DNA of 7,534 nt from Lachnospiraceae bacterium (GTDB lineage Bacteria > Bacillota > Clostridia > Lachnospirales > Lachnospiraceae), in contig CAAEEI010000027.1 of NCBI GenBank assembly GCA_900754855.1, positions 1-7,534 of the forward strand, given 5' to 3'. Made by a program: the position numbers and the translations under genes. How positions within the stretch are numbered: the stretch's first letter is position 1; each line of letters opens with the position of its first letter. Below are positions 1 to 5,388 of this stretch, piece by piece. Under the pieces are notes generated by a model. The model ran no database searches, was not told the origin of the DNA, and saw nothing but the letters and a program-made list of their open reading frames with translations.

Positions 1-6
1 CTGCCT

Positions 7-1434
7 TCATTCAAGCCACCCTCTCTCCTGCATATATTTCATGACCATCCAAAGTACCGGTTCCTCCACCCGGATCGGTCGGACTTTTCCCACCGCTTTT
101 GTCATTTCCCCTTCTTCATCCCGTATTTCTTCCGTCTCGCACCCAAGGGCTGAAATGGCAAAAAGGCCGCTTTCTTTATAGTCATCCAGATTACGCTGTA
201 GCCGGAAAACTTTTTGATCAAAAATCTGTTTTAAGATCTCCTGCCGTAAAAAATGATGATCCATATTCATAAAGCCGTAAACCGGTCGATTACGTTCAAA
301 TAAAAGGCTGCTTCCTCTGAAGCCCCGGATTTCTCCCAGTTCTTCCAACAGATCGCTTTTGGCTATGGTCAGCGCCATATATTTTTTCTTTAATTCATGA
401 TCGCCCACGCCGGTACGGATGGATTCCAGAATCGTTTCGGCTTTTCTTTCGTAAATATATTCATCGCTGACAGCCCTTTCCACCAGAAAATCATCCTGGC
501 TCATGACCTGTTTTCCATTGGCGTTGCTCATCTTTTGTATGGATATTTGTTCTTCTCTGGTCATCACATGTAATTTTTCCAGAACCCTTTCCTCATCGGG
601 AATCTGTTTGGTAATAAAGGAATGATCCAGATGCATCTGGGCGGGATCAACCAGACAGATGAATCCGTCCATGTGACGGACAAATCCTGTCCGGCCCACA
701 CCGGCATTTTCCCTGATCAGCTCTCCGGCCACATCGTAAATAGCCGTAAGCAGATGAAACACCTGCTCGCTGACCCGATAGGTAATCTCCAGAAAAAGTG
801 GTTTGCGAAATGTCTTATTGGTTGATTCCGGACAGATCCCCCGGCGCAATAATCTCTCCGCATTTCTTTCCATCTCTTTTTTATAGCTGTCATTGGGATT
901 GCCACAGGCATTTCTTACGGTCAGATTCTCTCTTTGTATGGCGTCAAAACTATTCATTAACAGGGAGGACAGATACACCGTCTTACCCGAAGCCACACTG
1001 CCGGCCAGACCGATCATCAACATCTCATGCTTAAAGAAGTTCTGCGGCAGTACGTTATGACAATACGGGCAGAGCATGGTGTTGGAAAACAGCGTTACGG
1101 CGCCTTCCTCCACATGAAAGGAATAGCCGAAGCTGTCTGCGTCAAAATGTTTCACGGCCAGCTCATGTCCGGATGCCGTTAATTCCTGATTCAGTTCCGT
1201 CATAATCTGGTTATCAATATATACCCGATCCGCATCCACCTGTTCCTCCGGAATTCCCATGGCATTCCAGAAATAAAGATAGGATAAATCTGTCTTCGGC
1301 GTCACAACCTCGTTTAAGGCAGGGGATAAGAATCTAGCGCCGTCTGGTCTCAACAAAAACCCGACCTCGTCATTTGCGATATTCCGAAAACAATACGGAC
1401 ATTTTTTTACTTTTACAGTGGTTGTTTCCTGCAT
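7..1434 (-). CDS. Zinc-ribbon P-loop GTPase-like protein (TRAFAC / double-GTPase type)
   Basis: Predicted cytoplasmic nucleotide-binding switch protein of 475 residues; the biological role is unknown. Visible motifs are a P-loop GSVASGKT (residues 145-152), a G3-like DVAGE (234-238) at the end of a hydrophobic strand, a G4-like AKSD (358-361) after the strand MALTI, and a G5-like SALG (428-431). This order fits a GTPase rather than an ATPase, although the alanine in AKSD departs from the usual N/TKxD. CPYC occurs at 12-15 and again at 122-125, so the four cysteines could form one zinc ribbon with about 105 residues inserted. A charged, probably helical stretch of about 110 residues separates G3 from G4. 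The start has GGAGG 6 nt upstream, and the gene lies 15 bp after the membrane-protein gene, so the two are probably co-transcribed and translationally coupled. It resembles what I recall as the DO-GTPase2 families linked to bacterial conflict systems. The GTPase call is fairly firm; the family name is tentative. Confidence 0.75.
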   Translation of the reverse strand: MQETTTVKVKKCPYCFRNIANDEVGFLLRPDGARFLSPALNEVVTPKTDLSYLYFWNAMGIPEEQVDADRVYIDNQIMTELNQELTASGHELAVKHFDADSFGYSFHVEEGAVTLFSNTMLCPYCHNVLPQNFFKHEMLMIGLAGSVASGKTVYLSSLLMNSFDAIQRENLTVRNACGNPNDSYKKEMERNAERLLRRGICPESTNKTFRKPLFLEITYRVSEQVFHLLTAIYDVAGELIRENAGVGRTGFVRHMDGFICLVDPAQMHLDHSFITKQIPDEERVLEKLHVMTREEQISIQKMSNANGKQVMSQDDFLVERAVSDEYIYERKAETILESIRTGVGDHELKKKYMALTIAKSDLLEELGEIRGFRGSSLLFERNRPVYGFMNMDHHFLRQEILKQIFDQKVFRLQRNLDDYKESGLFAISALGCETEEIRDEEGEMTKAVGKVRPIRVEEPVLWMVMKYMQERGWLE

Positions 1435-1449
1435 AGTGCTCCTCCGCCT

Positions 1450-2016
1450 TTAACACATTTTTGTGGCTTTTATGGAAATCTCATGTTTGGACTCCAAAAT
1501 AATATAGTATAAGACATCTTTTTTTATTACCGCAGATTTCACCGAAAGTCCCTGGTCTCTTCCCATATCTGCCTCCCGGATCTCAAACGGTGCGTCCACG
1601 GAACGGACAACCAGGGTATCCGGCGTATCCGACGCACAAATCTCCAGTCCCTGTTCCTCAATATAGTAGGTAAACTCTTTACCGGATGGGTGTTTTCCAT
1701 ACAGCAGAACATGATCCAGAGCAACGATGCCTCTTCGTCTGCGCCCATCTGCACAGGTTGCACAGCATCCTCCGAATGCCGAACCATGGGTAATCATAAA
1801 ATCCAGACCAAAAGTACGAAATTTCTGTTTTTTCTCTTCCTCATACTCCCGCTGTCTTTTTTCTTCCCTTTTGCGATTCTCCAGATCGGTGACCTGTTCT
1901 GCATATTCTAAAATATATTTTTGTTTTTCCCTTTTACTGTTCTGGACCTTCCACTGAATAAGCCCCGCGGCCATCAGGATCACTGCCAGAACAATACTGA
2001 TCTGCATGATTAACAT
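1450..2016 (-). CDS. Single-pass membrane protein with coiled coil and unknown cytoplasmic domain
   Basis: A 188-residue protein that I do not recognise. It opens with a hydrophobic segment (about residues 4-22, SIVLAVILMAAGLI) followed at once by K/R residues, which by the positive-inside rule puts the C-terminus in the cytoplasm. There is no signal-peptidase or lipobox motif, so this is an anchor. Residues 24-68 are very rich in K, E, R and Q and likely form a coiled coil or long helix. The remaining 120 residues look like a small beta-rich domain (alternating strands such as FTYYIE and VLYYIILE), with a Cys/Arg cluster GGCCATC...GRRRR at 82-95. The first ATG is chosen because GAGG sits 10 nt upstream (2027-2030); a second ATG three codons later is poorer. 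It is the first gene of the operon with the GTPase and could recruit that protein to the membrane. That partnership is inferred from gene order only. Confidence 0.7.
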   Translation of the reverse strand: MLIMQISIVLAVILMAAGLIQWKVQNSKREKQKYILEYAEQVTDLENRKREEKRQREYEEEKKQKFRTFGLDFMITHGSAFGGCCATCADGRRRRGIVALDHVLLYGKHPSGKEFTYYIEEQGLEICASDTPDTLVVRSVDAPFEIREADMGRDQGLSVKSAVIKKDVLYYIILESKHEISIKATKMC

Positions 2017-2115
2017 CTAACGTATACCTCGCCTGAATTTTTCACATTTTCACTGCACCGGTACTCTTACCGGCATTCTTTTGTACACAAAGCTCCGTGA
2101 ACCTGGTGCATCGAC
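2017..2115 (-). other. Leader of the GTPase operon with short inverted repeats
   Basis: The roughly 100-nt untranslated leader has no supported ORF but contains a perfect 6-bp stem CCGGTA-4 nt-TACCGG (2058-2073). It also holds TGCACC near the RNA 5' end (2105-2110) that can pair with GGTGCA at 2054-2059, overlapping one arm of the first stem by two bases, and a TTTGT-ACAAA palindrome (2080-2091). No run of T follows these stems, so they do not make an intrinsic terminator. They could be RNA structure or protein sites, or chance. Confidence 0.3.
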
Positions 2116-2121
2116 AGCTCT

Positions 2122-2149
2122 ATTATAACAGAATCTGTCGGTTTCTCAA
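2122..2149 (-). promoter_or_regulatory. Promoter of the membrane protein-GTPase operon
   Basis: Read on the minus strand, this is TTGAGA, a 16-nt spacer and a perfect TATAAT preceded by TGT (an extended -10). It would start RNA near 2115 and give a leader of about 100 nt before the start codon at 2016. The spacer contains an 11-bp palindrome ACAGA-A-TCTGT (2128-2138), a possible operator overlapping the promoter. Predicted from sequence only. Confidence 0.6.
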
Positions 2150-2162
2150 AGCAATGGTTTTA

Positions 2163-2189
2163 TTGATTTTTACCGGATACTGTTATAAA
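2163..2189 (+). promoter_or_regulatory. Promoter of the first AraC-type regulator
   Basis: TTGATT (2163-2168), a 15-nt spacer, then TG-T-TATAAA (2181-2189), an extended -10. The spacer is short, which the TG motif may compensate. Its -35 lies 13 bp from the -35 of the divergent GTPase-operon promoter, so the two are back to back. RNA would start near 2196, which also argues against translation from the ATG at 2198. Confidence 0.45.
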
Positions 2190-2213
2190 ATAACTTCATG
2201 ATTAATTTTACAG

Positions 2214-2220
2214 AAAGAGG
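2214..2220 (+). promoter_or_regulatory. Ribosome binding site deciding the AraC start
   Basis: AAAGAGG ends 7 nt before the ATG at 2228. The upstream in-frame ATG at 2198 has only AT-rich sequence before it and nearly coincides with the predicted RNA start. The start at 2228 is therefore preferred. Confidence 0.7.
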
Positions 2221-2227
2221 AAAAAAT

Positions 2228-3175
2228 ATGCGGTCAGACTCTCTAGCGTTAAAGCAGGAATTTGAAGTATCTGCTGTTACATCCATTCATTTTTTTGAAT
2301 ATAAAAGCAACTTTATCTTTAAAAGCGAATACCATGATTACTGGAAACTTTTATATGTAGAAGAAGGCATGGCGGAGATTGCTTCTTCCGGTCATGAAAA
2401 TTCACCGGAATTGCTTCACCCGGGACAGATTTTTATTCAGGCTCCCGATGAATACTATTCTTTTAAAGCTGCCGATCATTCCGTTCCCCGCCTTTTTACC
2501 TGCGATTTTTACTGTAATTCTTCTCCGATGAAACTTCTTTGCAATAAGATTTTTCATTGTACACAGACAGAAAAGGCGCTCCTTTCTCATCTGATTGATG
2601 AAAGTCGGGAAAGTTTTTCCACAAGGATCGATTCTTCCGGTATTTATACGCTAGAACGAAAACTCAATCAGCCTTTCGGCGGAGAACAGCTTACCCGTAT
2701 TTATCTGGAAATGCTCCTGATCAGCCTCATGCGGCAGTCTGTCTCTCCTTCCGCAGAAAAAGAAGCCGATCTTTCTTCTTTGTCAAAAACTGATTCCATC
2801 CTTTTTAACCGTATCACCGATTACTATGCTTCCCATATTGCCGAGAAAATCAGCATTGAGGACATCTGCCATGAGTTTTCCATCGGACGCGCTCATCTCC
2901 AGCGGATTTTCCGGGAACATACCGGACTCGGCGCCATCGAATATTTCTGTCAGATGCGCATAAGCGCTGCCAAACAGCTTATCCGGGAAAATAAAATGAA
3001 CCTGACCGATACCGCAAAAACTCTTGGCTATACGTCCATCCATTATTTTTCCAAACAATTTAAAAAAATCACCGGAATTCCCCCTTCCCGTTATCAGGAA
3101 TCCATCCGCAGCGCCGGAAACGATCCCATTTACCAGCAGATTGAACTGGAACAGAAAAAAGAATGGGGAGAATAA
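2228..3175 (+). CDS. AraC-family transcriptional regulator (cupin sensor + double HTH)
   Basis: A 315-residue cytoplasmic DNA-binding regulator. The N-terminal part (about residues 20-100) has the beta-rich look of an AraC-type cupin, with LLYVEEGMAEI, a HPGQIFIQAP turn and a YYSFKA strand; it would bind a small ligand, usually a sugar or related compound in this family. A helical linker follows. The C-terminal 100 residues carry two helix-turn-helix units: the first around SIEDICHEFSIGRAHLQRIF (about 209-228) and the second around TDTAKTLGYTSIHYFSKQFK (about 260-279), ending with the AraC signature KITGIPPSRYQ. Length is normal for the family. It is transcribed divergently from the membrane protein-GTPase operon, so regulation of that operon, of itself, or of a distant catabolic locus are all possible. 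The ligand cannot be read from the sequence. Confidence 0.92.
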   Translation: MRSDSLALKQEFEVSAVTSIHFFEYKSNFIFKSEYHDYWKLLYVEEGMAEIASSGHENSPELLHPGQIFIQAPDEYYSFKAADHSVPRLFTCDFYCNSSPMKLLCNKIFHCTQTEKALLSHLIDESRESFSTRIDSSGIYTLERKLNQPFGGEQLTRIYLEMLLISLMRQSVSPSAEKEADLSSLSKTDSILFNRITDYYASHIAEKISIEDICHEFSIGRAHLQRIFREHTGLGAIEYFCQMRISAAKQLIRENKMNLTDTAKTLGYTSIHYFSKQFKKITGIPPSRYQESIRSAGNDPIYQQIELEQKKEWGE

Positions 3176-3222
3176 AAAAATGGCCATGGAGAAACCATCA
3201 GGTTCTTCCATGGCTGTTTTTT
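3174..3222. terminator. Bidirectional terminator between convergent genes
   Basis: A perfect 8-bp stem GCCATGGA (3183-3190) / TCCATGGC (3207-3214) is extended inward by AACC/GGTT around an ATCA loop. It is followed by TGTTTTTT on the plus strand and by a T run on the minus strand (the A run at 3174-3180). It starts right after the AraC stop codon and, on the other strand, 6 nt after the nucleotidyltransferase stop, so it can end both transcripts. Confidence 0.9.
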
Positions 3223-4144
3223 ATTTCCACAAATACTGTGGATATAACCCTTCTTTTTTCTTTTTCGCAATGGCTTCCATCACCATTGCCTTATCTTCCT
3301 GATAGGTTACCCCATACCATTTTTCTTCTGATTCGAGCACTTTTACTGTTGCTTTTCCTTCTTTCAGCAATTCAGCGACCACGCCCGGCAGGAAATATTC
3401 ACATTTTAACGGGTTGCTGGCTAATTCCCGATCCAGAAACAGAGGAAAACCTTTTTCGACTTCTTTCATAAAGCCCGGCGTAAATCCCCAGCAGTTCATG
3501 GAAACCGGCGTATAATCCGGAATCTGCTCCCAGGTTTTTCCCTCATCTACGGTAAATGCGGCGCCTTCTCCTCTTTTTTCAATCCGTGTGCGCTCAACAA
3601 TATCGGTCAGATTATGCTGTTCATCCACCTGACATATTCCTCTGGACACATGTCCATTTTCCGTAATGGTATTTTCAATATGGAAACCGACCATCATGTA
3701 ACGATATTTCTCATCATCTTCGTGGGTGGTCAGATAATCATACAACATGGCAAAAGCTTTCGGTCCATAATAATCGTCTGCATTAATTACGGCAAATGGT
3801 TCTGTAACCGCCTCTTTACAGCAAAGAAGAGCATGTCCGGTTCCAAAAGGTTTTACTCTTCCTTCCGGCACCTCATACCCCTGCGGTAACTGGTCATTTT
3901 CCTGAAAGACATATTTTACCTCCATAAATGGTTCCATTCTTTTCCCCACCATCTGGATAAACTCTTTTTCAATGGCGTGTTTAATAATAAACACCACTTT
4001 TTTAAATCCTGCTCTTTTTGCATCGTAAACAGAATAATCCAACAGGGTATGTTTTTCCGCATCCACCGGATCCATCTGTTTCAATCCGCCATATCGGCTT
4101 CCCATTCCTGCCGCAAGTACAACGAGTGCTGGTTCTTTCATCAT
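3221..4144 (-). CDS. Sugar-phosphate nucleotidyltransferase-like protein
   Basis: A 307-residue soluble enzyme of the GT-A-fold nucleotidyltransferase superfamily, which transfers NMP from an NTP onto a sugar- or alcohol-phosphate with release of pyrophosphate. The N-terminus has the nucleotide-binding signature LAAGMGSRYGGLKQ (10-23). GTGHA (101-105) and the acidic NADDYYG (121-127) supply the base-contacting loop and metal-binding aspartates. Further conserved-looking stretches are MNCWGFTP (216-223), LKCEYFLPG (246-254) and KWYGVTY (275-281). There is no C-terminal left-handed beta-helix or CBS domain, so it is the short form. The first of two adjacent ATGs is used because AAGGA lies 7 nt upstream. 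No glycan-synthesis or sugar-kinase gene is next to it, so the acceptor (hexose-1-P, phosphocholine or other) is unknown. It is convergent with the first AraC gene and divergent from the second. UTP-glucose-1-phosphate uridylyltransferase activity is possible but unproven. Confidence 0.85.
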   Translation of the reverse strand: MMKEPALVVLAAGMGSRYGGLKQMDPVDAEKHTLLDYSVYDAKRAGFKKVVFIIKHAIEKEFIQMVGKRMEPFMEVKYVFQENDQLPQGYEVPEGRVKPFGTGHALLCCKEAVTEPFAVINADDYYGPKAFAMLYDYLTTHEDDEKYRYMMVGFHIENTITENGHVSRGICQVDEQHNLTDIVERTRIEKRGEGAAFTVDEGKTWEQIPDYTPVSMNCWGFTPGFMKEVEKGFPLFLDRELASNPLKCEYFLPGVVAELLKEGKATVKVLESEEKWYGVTYQEDKAMVMEAIAKKKKEGLYPQYLWK

Positions 4145-4173
4145 TTCTTCATCCTTTCTGTCGTTATTTTTTT

Positions 4174-4202
4174 ATTGTCCCACAAAAATAAAAAAACCGC
4201 AA
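4174..4202 (-). promoter_or_regulatory. Weak candidate promoter for the nucleotidyltransferase gene
   Basis: On the minus strand, TTGCGG, a 17-nt spacer and GACAAT, about 30 nt upstream of the start codon at 4144. Both boxes are imperfect (about 3/6 and 4/6 matches), but the spacing is right. The surrounding DNA is so AT-rich that chance matches are likely. Confidence 0.3.
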
Positions 4203-4240
4203 ACATAATTTTTTTTATTTTTTGTTAATAATTTTCATTT

Positions 4241-4258
4241 AATTGTTTAAATTGTTTA
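4241..4258 (+). repeat. Tandem 9-bp direct repeat upstream of the second AraC promoter
   Basis: AATTGTTTA occurs twice in direct head-to-tail copies (4241-4249 and 4250-4258), ending 11 bp before the -35 box of the second AraC gene. AraC-family proteins usually bind direct repeats next to -35 boxes, so an operator is plausible. The region is AT-rich and the period is shorter than usual for such half-sites. Confidence 0.4.
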
Positions 4259-4269
4259 TTTTTCTTTTC

Positions 4270-4298
4270 TTGTAGTTATTCTTATTAAGCAATATAAT
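4270..4298 (+). promoter_or_regulatory. Promoter of the second AraC-type regulator
   Basis: TTGTAG (4270-4275), an optimal 17-nt spacer and a perfect TATAAT (4293-4298). RNA would start near 4305. That leaves a 30-nt leader before the ATG at 4335, but only a few nt before the in-frame ATG at 4311, supporting the later start. Confidence 0.7.
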
Positions 4299-4322
4299 AA
4301 AAAAGTTAATATGGAACAGACT

Positions 4323-4328
4323 AAGGAG
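4323..4328 (+). promoter_or_regulatory. Ribosome binding site deciding the second AraC start
   Basis: AAGGAG lies 6 nt before the ATG at 4335, near-ideal spacing. The earlier in-frame ATG at 4311 has no such site, and this Shine-Dalgarno falls inside the longer reading. Confidence 0.85.
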
Positions 4329-4334
4329 AAAGAC

Positions 4335-5171
4335 ATGACACAATTCAGACACACTATTCAACAGCATCATCTTCATATGAAGTCTCCTGTAAGACTTTCC
4401 CACATCAACCTGTACCATTGTGATTCATCACCATCGGATATTTTCCCCGGATACCCTTATGCCAAAATTATTTTTGTTCAGCAGGGACATGGGCAGTTGA
4501 TTTATGGAGATTCCAGACTTGGGGTACAGACCGGGACTTTAGTTCTGATGAATCCTGAACGCCAGCGCTTTTCTCTGCAAATTGATTCAGATTCTGTGGA
4601 CGTTGTGATTCTTGGCGTTGAAAATACTGGCTTTACCAGAGACGGACAGACTTTTATCCAGCCATATCTGATTCACAGTGGCCAGGAACATAACTATGCG
4701 TTTTTCATTAACAAAATTATTGATGAGATTCATACGAAAGCTCCTTCTTTTGAAGATGCGTGCAACCACTATCTTGAGCTTTTACTTATTTCCATGCAGA
4801 GGGATACGGAGATTACCTGTAATTCTTTTATTGAAGATAAATCCAATCAAGATTGTCAGAATATTAAAGAATACCTGGACGAACATTTTTCAGAAAATAT
4901 TACTTTGGACACTTTATCAGAAAAAAGTGGAATGAACAAATATTACCTTGTTCATTCTTTTACAAAACAGTATCTGCGTTCCCCAATCAGTTATCTGAAT
5001 GAAAAGAGAATTGACGAAAGTAAAAAGTTACTGGAAAATACCGATTATTCCATTGCCGAAATTGCACAGCTAATCGGATTTTCTTCCCAGTCTTATTTTT
5101 CTCAGGCATTTAAAAAGAAGACGTTAATGACTCCAAATGAATATCGACATTCTGTAAAAAGAAGATTTTAA
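4335..5171 (+). CDS. AraC-family transcriptional regulator (cupin sensor + double HTH)
   Basis: A 278-residue cytoplasmic regulator. The N-terminal half is cupin-like: KIIFVQQGHGQLIYGD (about residues 44-59), then a GTLVLMNP turn (67-74) and RFSLQID (78-84), typical of the arabinose-binding type fold. The C-terminal 100 residues hold the two helix-turn-helix units, ITLDTLSEKSGMNKYYLVHS (about 189-208) and IAEIAQLIGFSSQSYFSQAF (about 240-259), with the family ending LMTPNEYRHS. It is not a close copy of the first AraC protein in this window: shared residues are mainly those of the family. It has its own promoter and terminator, so it is a single-gene unit, divergent from the nucleotidyltransferase gene. 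A target in that 190-bp intergenic region is plausible but unshown. The ligand is unknown. Confidence 0.92.
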   Translation: MTQFRHTIQQHHLHMKSPVRLSHINLYHCDSSPSDIFPGYPYAKIIFVQQGHGQLIYGDSRLGVQTGTLVLMNPERQRFSLQIDSDSVDVVILGVENTGFTRDGQTFIQPYLIHSGQEHNYAFFINKIIDEIHTKAPSFEDACNHYLELLLISMQRDTEITCNSFIEDKSNQDCQNIKEYLDEHFSENITLDTLSEKSGMNKYYLVHSFTKQYLRSPISYLNEKRIDESKKLLENTDYSIAEIAQLIGFSSQSYFSQAFKKKTLMTPNEYRHSVKRRF

Positions 5172-5218
5172 TCCTTATCACCGGAAAACAGTAATAAAAG
5201 TATATGCCGGAAAGAGAA

Positions 5219-5286
5219 AGACTGCTGCAATAAAAGGGATTTTGAACACAAAATGGTTCATTCCTTTTATTCAGCAGTCTTTTTTT
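5219..5286 (+). terminator. Long intrinsic terminator after the second AraC gene
   Basis: AGACTGCTG (5219-5227) pairs perfectly with CAGCAGTCT (5272-5280). After one bulged C, AATAAAAGG pairs with CCTTTTATT, and GAAC/GTTC closes the top. A run of seven T follows (5280-5286). The stem of more than 20 bp is longer than a typical terminator. It also insulates pyrG from the upstream gene. Confidence 0.9.
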
Positions 5287-5306
5287 CACGGAATATTTTT
5301 TTAGAC

Positions 5307-5335
5307 TGGAAAAAAAGGCTGACCTATAGTATAAT
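5307..5335 (+). promoter_or_regulatory. pyrG promoter
   Basis: TGGAAA (5307-5312, 4/6 match), a 17-nt spacer and a perfect TATAAT (5330-5335). RNA would start with A near 5342, leaving a leader of about 47 nt. The leader has no G run at its start and no terminator hairpin, so the CTP-sensing attenuation known for Bacillus subtilis pyrG is not apparent. Confidence 0.6.
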
Positions 5336-5388
5336 AAGATAATTAATGTGTAAAATTAGGATAATTATGTGAAACAGGAGGATAATCC

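Noticed and set aside
2017..2115. A known riboswitch or attenuator in the GTPase-operon leader
   Set aside because: The stems are short, no U-tract terminator follows and I recognise no conserved riboswitch core, so it is listed only as a leader with inverted repeats.
2198..2227. Longer N-terminus for the first AraC protein from the ATG at 2198
   Set aside because: No Shine-Dalgarno precedes it and it almost coincides with the predicted RNA start, while AAAGAGG is well placed for the ATG at 2228.
2783..3211. 142-codon open frame on the minus strand over the first AraC gene
   Set aside because: It runs antisense to the helix-turn-helix region of a clear AraC gene and begins inside the terminator hairpin, so it is not a credible gene.
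4160..4300. Replication origin or phage attachment site in the very AT-rich intergenic stretch
   Set aside because: There are no DnaA-box clusters, iterons, integrase gene or flanking duplicated sequence. AT-richness fits a divergent promoter region.
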